This document shows, one piece after another, positions 27,047 to 35,951 of a stretch of 47,487 bases of DNA. Each line of letters opens with the position of its first letter. Position 1 is the first letter of the stretch. Under the pieces are notes generated by a model that saw only the letters and a program-made list of their open reading frames with translations, did no database searches and had not been told where the DNA came from. The translations under genes and the position numbers were made by a program. Where the stretch lies: contig CAJTKA010000025.1 in the NCBI GenBank assembly GCA_910576815.1, positions 1-47,487 of the forward strand, in the 5' to 3' direction. Origin of the DNA: an uncultured Lachnospiraceae bacterium (GTDB lineage Bacteria > Bacillota > Clostridia > Lachnospirales > Lachnospiraceae).

Positions 27047-29364
27047 ATACTGTTTTGGAAAAGGGCAATATCATTGCCAAAATCCGAAGAGGAGAAGATT
27101 TGAAGCAGATTATCGACTATGTCAAATCTGAGATTTATCAAAACGGTCCCAATAATTCTGTGGTTTTAGAAATAGTTTCATATTTCAAATTGTTCCAACC
27201 AGAGTTTTTCAAGAAGGACGAGCAAGAAATCATTGCCACGATGGGACTGTTTTTCAAACAACCCAAAATTGAAAGCCTTACAGGATCAGTTTTTGAGATG
27301 TATCATCAGCAACTCAAAGACGAATTTGGCAATGACTATACACCAATGCAAGCAGATATTCTTAAGAAGATACGAAATTTACAGTATTTCAGCTTTTCAG
27401 CACCAACAAGTACAGGGAAATCATTTGTATTTCGGCATCTTATTACCGATTGTTTTAATGATGTGGTTGTCATAGTTCCCTCAAGAGCACTCATTAACGA
27501 GTACTATGACCGATTGAACAGTCTTGTAAACAGAAAAGCTGTAAATGTCCTGACTTTTGTTGATAGGATTAATACAAAACACATTCACAGAAATATTTTC
27601 GTACTGACACCTGAGCGTGCAAAAGAGCTGTTCAAAAATAAAGATTGGCTAAATATTGATTTGATTCTGTTTGATGAAGCCCAACTCAGTGATGAACATT
27701 CAGTGCGAAGTCTCTATTTTGATAGTATTGTGCGGCGAGCACTAAAGTATTTTCCTGACGCAAAATTTGTTTTTGCACATCCGTTCATCGAAAATCCTGA
27801 AGCGCAATTACAGAAAAATGGCATTGAAATCATTGATACAACGGCAACATACAGCAATTATGAATTAAAAAATGTTGGACAGATTTTTTATACCCACGAC
27901 ACAACAAGCCAGAAATTCTATCATTTCGGTAGTGACCCTACAACGCTTGGGAAACGCAAGCTGGAAGCAAACTTTGATCCTATTGAGTCCACACTGAAAA
28001 AGGGTGGTAGTGTACTGATCTATGTGCCAAAGTCGCACATTTACAATAAGCAAATATATGGTCAATTTCAGAGGTATATTTCTATGTGCCAACCAATTCA
28101 TGATCCTATTGCAATAAAAATGATAGATGAGCTAAAGGAGTATATTGGTGCTTCAACAACGGATAAGTTATTTTATAACTCTGATATGCTGGAAAAACTG
28201 AGATGCGGGATTGTTGTTCATCACGGTTCAATGCCATTGACAGCCCGTTTGATATTAGAGCATTTTACGCAACAGGGCTTCTGTAAAATCTGTTTTGCTA
28301 CTTCTACACTGGAGCAGGGAATCAATATGCCCTTCGATGTGGTTTATCTTGACCGCTTCGAGGAAAGTAAAACACTTTCTGTTAAAAATCTGATTGGTAG
28401 AGCTGGCCGCTCTACTAACAAACCTGTATTTGATTTTGGTAGCGTTATTCTGCGACCAAATGCGATGAGTAGATTCCGAAAGGTGTACCGCAAGAAAAAT
28501 ACTCTTTCGTCAAAATCTCGATTAGATGCCACAGATGATAAAATGGACGAGAAATATGAGGAGTACAAAGAAGCAATCAAAACAGGGGAATTCTCTGACG
28601 AGTATAATCTTACGAATAAAGATCTTGAGAAATTAAAGTCAGATAGTGTTACTACGGTAGTCCCTACATTGTTGGATATGATGTTTACTGATGCAGGTTT
28701 TGTGTTGCCTAATGCAGTAGCAAAAGAGGTGTATGAGGATTTTCAGTGTTTATACAAACAGTACTTAGGCCGAGAACTAACCGCAGCAGAAAAATTCGTT
28801 TTTGATTCTGCCATCAAAATAATGATCTGGAAAGTGCATGGCAAAACATTTAGTAAGATTTGTCAAGAGAGATATGCTTATGTTTCCAATGTTGCCCAAC
28901 GGCGACTATTGTCACGAGCAGGTCAACAAGATCGTGCTGATAGCCTGACAGTTCGATACATTGCAGGTTATAGTGATATTCCAGATAAAGAATTGCGTAC
29001 TTACCCTTTATTTCCCGCTGAAACAAAGGGTAAAGATGTCGATTATGACCGTATTGTTTATGATACATATGATTTTCTAGATAAACTTATAGGGTTTAAG
29101 TTGAGCGATTTGTTCTACGCGATTTTCCATCAGTATTATCTTGCGTATCAAGACAATCGTGCTGAGAGGTTGGCAAAGTACATCAAATATGGAACGGAAG
29201 ACTCGACTGAGATATGGATGTTACGATATGGGTTTTCTTTCGAAGAAATTAAATGGTTGAAGCCTTATGTTGAAGGCATTGATGAAACGGAAATTAAATT
29301 TAACGAAAAAATTGAAAATCTCAGCGATGCTCAGAAAAATAGTATTTCAAAATTTATTTTTTAG
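27043..29364 (+). CDS. superfamily 2 helicase, Hachiman HamB-like
   Basis: A 773-residue helicase. Walker A is APTSTGKS (residues 120-127), motif II is LFDEAQ (Asp211), then ATSTLEQGINMPFDVVYLD and LIGRAGRS for the second RecA domain. The C-terminal 250 residues are helical and lack a nuclease motif I can see. The start overlaps the DUF1837-like stop by four bases (ATGA), so nuclease and helicase are coupled. In Hachiman and AbpAB the helicase senses DNA damage or phage DNA and controls the nuclease. DEAQ and the overall layout fit, but family membership is based on context and motifs only. It is the last gene of the defence operon. Confidence 0.68.
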   Translation: MNTVLEKGNIIAKIRRGEDLKQIIDYVKSEIYQNGPNNSVVLEIVSYFKLFQPEFFKKDEQEIIATMGLFFKQPKIESLTGSVFEMYHQQLKDEFGNDYTPMQADILKKIRNLQYFSFSAPTSTGKSFVFRHLITDCFNDVVVIVPSRALINEYYDRLNSLVNRKAVNVLTFVDRINTKHIHRNIFVLTPERAKELFKNKDWLNIDLILFDEAQLSDEHSVRSLYFDSIVRRALKYFPDAKFVFAHPFIENPEAQLQKNGIEIIDTTATYSNYELKNVGQIFYTHDTTSQKFYHFGSDPTTLGKRKLEANFDPIESTLKKGGSVLIYVPKSHIYNKQIYGQFQRYISMCQPIHDPIAIKMIDELKEYIGASTTDKLFYNSDMLEKLRCGIVVHHGSMPLTARLILEHFTQQGFCKICFATSTLEQGINMPFDVVYLDRFEESKTLSVKNLIGRAGRSTNKPVFDFGSVILRPNAMSRFRKVYRKKNTLSSKSRLDATDDKMDEKYEEYKEAIKTGEFSDEYNLTNKDLEKLKSDSVTTVVPTLLDMMFTDAGFVLPNAVAKEVYEDFQCLYKQYLGRELTAAEKFVFDSAIKIMIWKVHGKTFSKICQERYAYVSNVAQRRLLSRAGQQDRADSLTVRYIAGYSDIPDKELRTYPLFPAETKGKDVDYDRIVYDTYDFLDKLIGFKLSDLFYAIFHQYYLAYQDNRAERLAKYIKYGTEDSTEIWMLRYGFSFEEIKWLKPYVEGIDETEIKFNEKIENLSDAQKNSISKFIF

Positions 29365-29416
29365 AATTGCATGAGTTTTGAGAACTTCTTACAATGTGTA
29401 TTTGAAGCTTAACAAA

Positions 29417-29446
29417 ATGGCGGCAAGGATTTTTTCCTGCCACCAT
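29417..29446 (+). terminator. hairpin after the defence operon
   Basis: ATGGCGGCAAGG and its partner CCTGCCACCAT form an imperfect stem (one mismatch, one bulge) around ATTTTTT. It starts 53 bases after the helicase stop. There is no T-tract behind it, so termination is likely but not certain. Confidence 0.4.
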
Positions 29447-29557
29447 TCTAAGTTGGTTGTAAATTATATCGTGATTCACGATTTCTGTTGCTTTGTGGTC
29501 AATATCAGCAAGATAGCTGTTGAGCCTTTCACGCTGTCTTTTTGCTTTTTCTTGGAT

Positions 29558-30799
29558 CTACAGGATCGCGTCCACCATAGACCCCATGGTCGGCGCGCCC
29601 ACGCCGCTGCCGCCGTTGTCGTAGGTCTTTTTGTTCAGGGTCTCACCCTGCGTTGCGTAGCGGTAAATGCTGTTGACCTTATCGGTCATTTTTTCTGCTA
29701 CCGAGTACGCGCCGCTGTAGAGATTTTTGACAGCGCTCATATCCGCGTCCTTAAATTTCTTTTCATCCAAGGACAGGGTCTTGTCAGAATTGATCGTGAC
29801 GCCCAGCTTGGAGAATGCGGAGCGGTTGTTGGAGACGATGCCCGTTAAGTAGTTTGCCTGGTTGACGACATTGGAGTTTTTACTCTTAGACGTATTGTTG
29901 ACCAGCGCATTGTAGTCCTTGACAAAGTTGTTGAATGCCTTATAGAGCGCTTCCTTGTTGGAGTTTGACATATCCGTAGCGCCCAGGTTCTCAATGGACT
30001 TGTATAGGCTGTTTGCCGCTGCGGCACAGCTTGCATTCGTGGCCGTTTTATTCTCGTCTTCCTTTTTCGTAGCGGAAGTGCTTGTGGTCGATGCGTAGGA
30101 GCTTGTGCCCGCATACTTTGCCTTGGAGGAGGTGACGGACTCACCGTCTCCTGCCGTCCGATAGATCTGGCTGGCCTTGTTCATTGCCTTGTCCGCAAAG
30201 GAACCGATGCCGCCAAACAGGGTCTTTACCGTTGCGCCTTTGCCGTGCTCCGTGTCTTTCAGGGCGGTTTTCATGGTGTCCTGATCGAAGGAGAGCGTTC
30301 TGTCAGAGTTTAAGGTGATGCCAACCTTGGAAAAGAGCTTATAGTTTGTGTAGTAGGCATTGTAAAGGGATTCCGCCTGTTTCTGCACGGTGGTGTTTTT
30401 GCTCTTATCCGCGCTTTTCATCAGGTTATTATAATCCTTTACAAAGGCGGAGACGGCGTCCGTGATTTTGCCGATATTTTCCTCGCTGCGGTCGTCAAAG
30501 TTTAGGTTTTCGAGGGTCGAAGCGGACTTGTAGAGGGCTTTCGCCGCCGATGCGGAAGAAGCGTCCTTTACCTTTCCGGCTGTCTTCTGATCGGTCTTGC
30601 CGCTCTCCTCGGCTTCCTGTTTTTCCAGCTTGCTGTAGTATTTTTTAAGCATCTTGCCATAGCTGCCGTTCTTGATGGCAGCGTAGTCACCCAAGAGCGA
30701 ACCCATCCCACCGGCATCATCGCCGCCGCTCATGCCGCCGAGCAGGGTAGAGTAGGTGTCCGCCATCCCTGAGTTTAATCCGGTCAAACTGATTCCCAT
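29558..30799 (-). CDS. protein with two FliD-like repeats, function unknown
   Basis: 413 residues from ATG 30799 (AAGGAGG just upstream; an in-frame codon further out is less likely). The first 80 residues are Gly/Met-rich, then basic and Glu/Lys-rich. Two related blocks follow, about residues 83-215 and 258-383. Each has LYKS..LENL, FVKDYN, KLGITLNSD or KLGVTINSD, then LSFD or LSLDE and a helical tail ending in IYR. The FVKDYN...LGI..NSD.TLSLDE pattern resembles the C-terminal part of the flagellar cap protein FliD. The repeats are joined by a Ser/Thr-rich linker. No flagellar gene is nearby and no signal peptide is visible, so if secreted it would use another route. It is the only minus-strand gene in this part and faces the defence operon. 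Confidence 0.75.
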   Translation of the reverse strand: MGISLTGLNSGMADTYSTLLGGMSGGDDAGGMGSLLGDYAAIKNGSYGKMLKKYYSKLEKQEAEESGKTDQKTAGKVKDASSASAAKALYKSASTLENLNFDDRSEENIGKITDAVSAFVKDYNNLMKSADKSKNTTVQKQAESLYNAYYTNYKLFSKVGITLNSDRTLSFDQDTMKTALKDTEHGKGATVKTLFGGIGSFADKAMNKASQIYRTAGDGESVTSSKAKYAGTSSYASTTSTSATKKEDENKTATNASCAAAANSLYKSIENLGATDMSNSNKEALYKAFNNFVKDYNALVNNTSKSKNSNVVNQANYLTGIVSNNRSAFSKLGVTINSDKTLSLDEKKFKDADMSAVKNLYSGAYSVAEKMTDKVNSIYRYATQGETLNKKTYDNGGSGVGAPTMGSMVDAIL

Positions 30800-30996
30800 A
30801 TGAGATACCTCCTTGTCTCTCAATCGATTGATATATGGTGTTCCCTGTACTTTCTTATATTTATTATTTCGTCTTTTCGCGTGATTTGTAAAGGGGTTTT
30901 AGAGAAAGGAAATCAAATATGTGGCATTTGCACAAAAATCCTCAATAAATGCGTAACTTATATGGATAAAATGCGAATAAATGGCTGCCGAGGGAC

Positions 30997-31025
30997 TTGA
31001 CTTGCATGGTATCAATTGCTAAAAT
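30997..31025 (+). promoter_or_regulatory. promoter of the PTS cluster
   Basis: TTGACT (30997-31002) and TAAAAT (31020-31025) are separated by exactly 17 bases, 69 bases before the EIIA start. The rest of the 294-base gap (30800-31093) is AT-rich and shows no other structure I can name. Confidence 0.7.
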
Positions 31026-31093
31026 AACTGATAGATAAAAGCGCTGAGATGCGAAAAATGTAGAAAGCGGGAACAGGAGAGAAAGGAGCGCGC

Positions 31094-31582
31094 ATGGGAT
31101 TTTTAAAAGGTATTTTTGGAGGAAAAGGCGGCATCAAAATCTCGGCGCCTTGCGCGGGGCGGCTGAAAGCCTTGCAGGAGGTGAAAGATCCCACATTCAG
31201 CGCAGGGATTCTCGGGCAGGGGGTCGCCATTGTACCGTCTGACGGAATGTTTTATGCGCCGGCGGATGGGGTCGTGGCTACGCTCTTTCCCACGGGGCAC
31301 GCTGCGGCGATCAAAACGACAGAGGATGCGGAGGTGCTTTTGCACATCGGATTGGACACGGTGAAGCTGAACGGCAAGTACTTTACGATCTATGTGGAGG
31401 AAGGGCAGCAGGTGAAGAAGGGCGATCTGCTTTTGGAAGCCGATCTGGAGGAAATCGCGAAGGCGGGCTATGATCTGGCGACGCCTATTGTCATCAGTAA
31501 TTCGGATACCTTTGATAAAATTGAGACGACCGGAGAAGGAGAAGTGTCGGCGGGGGACGAGATACTCCGTCTGATTAGATAA
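31094..31582 (+). CDS. crr: PTS glucose-family EIIA protein
   Basis: A 162-residue soluble EIIA of the glucose superfamily, which passes phosphate from HPr to an EIIB domain. His84 in LLHIGLDTVKLNG is the phosphorylation site. ISAPCAGRLKAL, MFYAPADGVVATL and VKKGDLLLEADLEEI are typical. The first 15 residues are Gly/Lys-rich, as in other free-standing EIIA proteins. GAAAGGAG precedes the ATG. It leads a cluster with EI and EIIBC, so the sugar PTS is nearly self-contained, lacking only HPr. Confidence 0.93.
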   Translation: MGFLKGIFGGKGGIKISAPCAGRLKALQEVKDPTFSAGILGQGVAIVPSDGMFYAPADGVVATLFPTGHAAAIKTTEDAEVLLHIGLDTVKLNGKYFTIYVEEGQQVKKGDLLLEADLEEIAKAGYDLATPIVISNSDTFDKIETTGEGEVSAGDEILRLIR

Positions 31583-31615
31583 GGACGTGGACTGGTCGGT
31601 GAGGATGAGATCAGG

Positions 31616-33232
31616 ATGGAAACATATCGCGGAAAAAGTGTGATGCAGGGAATCGCTGTCGGCAGGCTGTACCTTCACAGGAGGGCGGACTATCATGCGG
31701 CGGTACAGACGGCGTCCGACCCGGAAGCGGAGCGGGCGCGTTTTCTTGCTGCGGTCGATGAGGCAAAGGCGGAACTTACGCATCTCTATGAAGAGGCGCT
31801 CGTTGATATAGGCGAGGAACACGCGCAGATTTTTGAGATTCATCGGATGCTTTTGGAGGATGAATTTTATTTGGGGACGGTAGCAGATATCCTTTTAGGG
31901 GGCTATCAGGCGGCGTATGCCATCGACGAGGCTGGCAAGCGGGTCGCGGGCATGTTTGCAGACATGGAAGACGAGTACATGAAAAGCCGGGCGGCGGATA
32001 TTCGGGATGTATCGCAGCGCGTGCTGCGTGCGCTCTTAAAGCTGCCGGAGGAGGGAATACGATCGGAGGAGCCGGTGATTTTGGCGGCGGAAGATCTGAC
32101 GCCCAGCGAAACCTTAAAGCTGGATAAGGAAAAGATCCTGGCGTTTGTGACGGTGAAAGGATCGGTGAACTCACACACGGCGATCCTGGCGAGGAGCATG
32201 GGCATACCGGCGCTGGTAAATACAGAATTTTCGCTTGCGGATTCTTTACAGGGAAAGACCTGTGTGGTGGACGGTTTTGCGGGGAATTTCATTGTGGAGC
32301 CGGAGGAGGCGCTCTTGACCCGTATTCTTTCCAGGAAGGAGGCATGGGAGGCGGATCTCCTTGCTCTGGAACAGCTCAAGGGGCGGGAAAACCGGACAAA
32401 GAGCGGAAAGAAGATCAATATCTATGCAAATATAGGAAATGTAGCGGATGCGGATGCGGCGCTTTTGGCGGATGCGGGCGGCATCGGGCTGTTTCGCAGT
32501 GAATTTCTCTACCTTGGGCGGGAGAGTGCGCCCACTGAGGAGGAACAGTTTGCGGCATACAGGGCGGTCCTTGAAAAGATGGAGGGGCGGGAGGTCGTAA
32601 TCCGCACGCTGGATATCGGCGCGGATAAAAGAGCAGACTACTTTCAACTGGATGAGGAGGAGAACCCGGCCTTAGGCTATCGCGGCATCCGCATCTGTCT
32701 GGACAGAGAAGATATTTTTACCGTACAGCTGCGAGCACTATACCGTGCATCGGCATACGGCAGACTGGCCATTATGTTTCCGATGATCGTGTCCATGGAG
32801 GAGGTCGTGCAGATACGGCAGATCGCGGAGGGCGTCAGGAAACAGCTTTTGGAGGAGGGATATGTGCCGGGGGAGGTGGAATTGGGTATCATGGTCGAGA
32901 CACCTGCTGCGGCGCTGCTTTCCGACAGGCTGGCGCGGGCAGTCGACTTTTTCAGTATCGGCACGAATGATCTGACGCAGTATACGCTGGCGGCGGATCG
33001 GGAGAATCGGAGGCTGGAGAAGATTTGTAACGCGCACCATGAGGCTGTTCTTAGGTTGATCGAGATGACTGTGAAAAATGCGCATGCAGCAGGTATCTGG
33101 GTGGGCATCTGCGGAGAACTGGCGGCGGATGAGACGCTTACGGAGCGCTTTCTGGAACTTGGGGTGGATGAGCTTAGCGTATCGCCCTCCGCGGTGCTTA
33201 AGCTGCGCAGGAAGGTGCGGGAACTGCCTTAG
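31616..33232 (+). CDS. ptsI: PTS enzyme I (PEP-protein phosphotransferase)
   Basis: 538 residues; enzyme I takes phosphate from phosphoenolpyruvate and gives it to HPr. His187 in SVNSHTAILARSMGIPALV is the active site. FRSEFLYLGRE, RTLDIGADKR and the C-terminal SIGTNDLTQYTL and GICGELAAD are conserved PEP-binding blocks. It is slightly shorter than the usual 570 residues but complete. No HPr gene is next to it, unlike the common ptsH-ptsI pair, so it may be a second, sugar-specific enzyme I or the only one, with HPr elsewhere. It is 33 bases after EIIA and 15 before EIIBC. Confidence 0.93.
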   Translation: METYRGKSVMQGIAVGRLYLHRRADYHAAVQTASDPEAERARFLAAVDEAKAELTHLYEEALVDIGEEHAQIFEIHRMLLEDEFYLGTVADILLGGYQAAYAIDEAGKRVAGMFADMEDEYMKSRAADIRDVSQRVLRALLKLPEEGIRSEEPVILAAEDLTPSETLKLDKEKILAFVTVKGSVNSHTAILARSMGIPALVNTEFSLADSLQGKTCVVDGFAGNFIVEPEEALLTRILSRKEAWEADLLALEQLKGRENRTKSGKKINIYANIGNVADADAALLADAGGIGLFRSEFLYLGRESAPTEEEQFAAYRAVLEKMEGREVVIRTLDIGADKRADYFQLDEEENPALGYRGIRICLDREDIFTVQLRALYRASAYGRLAIMFPMIVSMEEVVQIRQIAEGVRKQLLEEGYVPGEVELGIMVETPAAALLSDRLARAVDFFSIGTNDLTQYTLAADRENRRLEKICNAHHEAVLRLIEMTVKNAHAAGIWVGICGELAADETLTERFLELGVDELSVSPSAVLKLRRKVRELP

Positions 33233-33247
33233 AAGGAGGTAATGGGA

Positions 33248-34717
33248 ATGAAATATATGCAGAAACTGGGAAAGTCCCTGATGCTGCCGGTAGCCTGTCT
33301 GCCGATCTGCGGCATTTTGATGGGGATCGGTTACGCGCTGTGTCCCGCAACGATGCGGGGCGGAGATATCGCGGGTACGGGATTTTGGCATTTGCTTGGC
33401 TTTTTTCTGGTAAAGGCCGGCAGCGCGCTGATCGAAAATATGGCATGGCTCTTTGTGATTGGTGTGGGCGTCGGCATGGCGGATGATCATGACGGTACGG
33501 CGGGATTGGCGGCGCTGGCCTCCTGGCTGATGATAACAAATCTGCTCGCTGAGGGCACGGTTACGACGCTGATACCTTCCTTTTCGCAGGATACGGCAAA
33601 GCTGTTGGCGTTTTCAAAGATCGAGAATCCGTTTATCGGTATTCTCTCCGGATTGATAGGTGCGGAGTGCTTTAACCGCTTCAAATCAGTCAGTCTTCCG
33701 GAATGGCTTTCCTTTTTCAGCGGAAAACGCTGTGTGGCAATCGTTTCCGGCCTGGTTTCCGTTTTGGCAGCATTTGTGCTTTTGCTTGTCTGGCCGGTCC
33801 TGTTTGGTGTGTTGGTCGGTATCGGAAACAGCATTGTCGATCTGGGTGCGGTGGGCGCTGGCATCTACGCCTTTTTGAACCGCTTGCTGATCCCTGTGGG
33901 CCTGCATCACGCCTTGAATAATGTGTTCTGGTTTGACACCATTGGGCTGGGTGACCTTTCCCATTTCTGGGCGGGGGATACTTCTGCGGATGTTTCCTGG
34001 AGCCTGGGAATGTATATGTCGGGTTTCTTTCCCTGCATGATGTTCGGTGTTCCCGGGGCAGCGCTTGCCATGGTCCACACGGCGAAGAAGGGGCGGAAAA
34101 AGGAAGCGATTGGTCTGGTGGCGTCGGCGGCGCTCTGTTCTTTTGTCTGCGGAATTACGGAACTTTTTGAGTTTTCCTTTATGTTTCTGGCTCCCGGGCT
34201 GTATCTGATCTATGCGCTGCTCTACGGCATCTTTACGATGGTCGTTTCTTTTGTGAATTTTCGTGCGGGATTCAGCTTTTCCGCAGGCGCTACGGATCTG
34301 TTTTTTTCCTCGTTTATGCCGGGGGCGGCAAATACGTGGATGATCCTGCCGCTTGGCGTGGCGGCTTTTGCGGTATTTTACGCGGTCTTTCGCTTTGCCA
34401 TTGTAAAATTTGATTTAAAGACGCCAGGCAGAGTGGAGGAGGATGAGGAGTCAAAACAGAAAGCTGGCGGAGCGGATGATTTTGCCCGTGTCGCAGCCTT
34501 GATTCTGGAGGGGCTTGGCGGCAGGGAGAATATCTGCTCGCTCGATAACTGTATTACGAGATTGCGATTAGAAGTGTATGATGTGGAAAAAATCAACGAA
34601 GAAAGGATCAGCTCAGCGGGCGTGGCGGGCGTGATGCGCCCCGGCGGGTCGGCGGTGCAGGTGGTGATTGGCACAAAAGTGCAGTTTGTGGCGGACGAGA
34701 TGAAGAAACTGCTATAA
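33248..34717 (+). CDS. PTS EIIBC, N-acetylglucosamine/glucose type
   Basis: A 489-residue membrane permease of the glucose family. The EIIC domain spans about residues 1-390 with roughly ten hydrophobic helices and the conserved IPVGLHHALNNVFW block. The EIIB domain is at the C-terminus with Cys435 in LDNCITRLRL as phosphorylation site. The opening MQKLGKSLMLPVACLPICGILMGIG fits the N-acetylglucosamine/glucose branch; the exact sugar is uncertain. GGAGG (33235-33239) favours ATG 33248 over the nearer ATG at 33242. EIIA and EI come just before it. Confidence 0.9.
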   Translation: MKYMQKLGKSLMLPVACLPICGILMGIGYALCPATMRGGDIAGTGFWHLLGFFLVKAGSALIENMAWLFVIGVGVGMADDHDGTAGLAALASWLMITNLLAEGTVTTLIPSFSQDTAKLLAFSKIENPFIGILSGLIGAECFNRFKSVSLPEWLSFFSGKRCVAIVSGLVSVLAAFVLLLVWPVLFGVLVGIGNSIVDLGAVGAGIYAFLNRLLIPVGLHHALNNVFWFDTIGLGDLSHFWAGDTSADVSWSLGMYMSGFFPCMMFGVPGAALAMVHTAKKGRKKEAIGLVASAALCSFVCGITELFEFSFMFLAPGLYLIYALLYGIFTMVVSFVNFRAGFSFSAGATDLFFSSFMPGAANTWMILPLGVAAFAVFYAVFRFAIVKFDLKTPGRVEEDEESKQKAGGADDFARVAALILEGLGGRENICSLDNCITRLRLEVYDVEKINEERISSAGVAGVMRPGGSAVQVVIGTKVQFVADEMKKLL

Positions 34718-34774
34718 AGGCGTATTTTCCCGTTTTGTGCATATATTGAACTAAAGCAACAGCGGGAGAAACCT

Positions 34775-35779
34775 ATGGCAGAAACAGTAAAGTGGAATGA
34801 TAAGCTTAAGCTTGCGGTGGGAGAATTGGAAGACAAGATACAGCGGGAACGCGCCGCGCGTGCAGGAAGCGGCGTCTGGCCGGAACCTGAGAAGGTGGAG
34901 GCGTGGAATGCTGAGAGGATGCGGCAGAGGGGGGGCGGGCAGTACTGCGGTTCCGTGAGCGCAGCAGAGAGAACGCAGACCAAGGAGGAACATAAGCGGG
35001 AGTTGTTTTGGAAGAATGTTGTCATACAGACGGCAAAATCGGCCGCCTTTTTTCTGGCAGCATTGGCTCTGATTCAGGGAATTGTGCGCTTTTTGCCGGA
35101 TTCCATCACGGTGAGCAGCTCTGTAGGGGGCAGAGAGCTTCCCATCTACTGCGTGGAGACGGATAAGAAGCAGGTGGCCTTGAGCTTCGATGCGGCGTGG
35201 GGGAATGAGGACACGAGGCGGATTCTGGAAACGCTGAAAAAGCACAATGTAAAGGTGACCTTTTTTATGACGGGGGGCTGGGTAGAGTCTTACCCCGAGG
35301 ATGTGCGGGCAATCCTGGCGGACGGCCATGATCTCGGCAACCACAGCGAGAACCATAAAAATATGTCGCAGCTTTCCGACGAACAGTGTCAGGAGGAGCT
35401 GATGAAAGTACATACTAAGGTGCAGGAGCTGACAGGGTATGAGATGTGCCTGTTTCGACCGCCTTACGGAGATTATGACAATCATGTCATAACCAATGCC
35501 CGGAAATGCGGATATTATCCGATCCAGTGGTCGATCGACTCCCTGGACTGGAAGGATTACGGCGTGGAAGATATCGTCAAGCGGGTAGTAGGTTCCGAAA
35601 AGCTGCAAAACGGCGCCATCATTCTTATGCACAATGGCGCGAAGTACACAGCGGACGCGTTGGAGTCAGTGATCACGGGCCTGCAGGATAAGGGTTATGA
35701 GCTAGTGCCGATCTCGCAGCTGATCTACAAGGATAAGTACCATATGAAAGCCGACGGGACGCAGGTGTCGGGGGAGTAA
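34775..35779 (+). CDS. polysaccharide deacetylase (CE4), membrane-anchored
   Basis: 334 residues with a cytoplasmic N-terminal part, one membrane helix near 75-95 and an outside NodB/CE4 domain. The metal site reads SFDAAWGNEDT (Asp139) with His190 and His194 in NHSENH, and RPPYGDYD and LMHNG complete the fold. The SFDAAW form is typical of Bacillus PdaA/PdaB-like enzymes that deacetylate peptidoglycan or related glycans. It lies 57 bases after EIIBC and may be a separate unit. The ATG at 34775 follows GCGGGAGAAA. Substrate is inferred from family only. Confidence 0.87.
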   Translation: MAETVKWNDKLKLAVGELEDKIQRERAARAGSGVWPEPEKVEAWNAERMRQRGGGQYCGSVSAAERTQTKEEHKRELFWKNVVIQTAKSAAFFLAALALIQGIVRFLPDSITVSSSVGGRELPIYCVETDKKQVALSFDAAWGNEDTRRILETLKKHNVKVTFFMTGGWVESYPEDVRAILADGHDLGNHSENHKNMSQLSDEQCQEELMKVHTKVQELTGYEMCLFRPPYGDYDNHVITNARKCGYYPIQWSIDSLDWKDYGVEDIVKRVVGSEKLQNGAIILMHNGAKYTADALESVITGLQDKGYELVPISQLIYKDKYHMKADGTQVSGE

Positions 35780-35797
35780 CATAGAAATGCTGTGATA

Positions 35798-35920
35798 GTG
35801 TGAGAAGAACTTCTAACCGCTCACAGCAAAGGCTGTTTTGCGGAGAAGGTCTTCTCACACAGGAGAATGCCTAAATGCGGCATTCTCCGCATCGATTTGA
35901 GATTCCGCGATGCGGATTTT
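35798..35920. repeat. composite hairpin repeat, copy 3, with terminator-like end
   Basis: GTGTGAGAAGA (35798-35808) pairs with TCTTCTCACAC (35850-35860), with CCGC/GCGG and ACAGC/GCTGT inside. Next GGAGAATGCC (35862-35871) pairs with GGCATTCTCC (35879-35888). Then CCGCATCG (35887-35894) pairs with CGATGCGG (35908-35915), followed by ATTTTT. The first block holds the AGAAGAACTTCT also found in copy 1. The last hairpin may terminate the deacetylase transcript. The 172-base gap before the next gene contains nothing else I recognise. Confidence 0.75.
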
Positions 35921-35951
35921 TGTAGGTATTGATCATGGGAAGCCGGTAGCG

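Noticed and set aside
20335..29446. att sites or direct repeats flanking the defence island
   Set aside because: I compared the two borders by eye and found no matching repeat, integrase or tRNA.
29378..29848. Plus-strand ORF after the helicase
   Set aside because: Mostly antisense of the FliD-like gene, with no ribosome binding site or family match.
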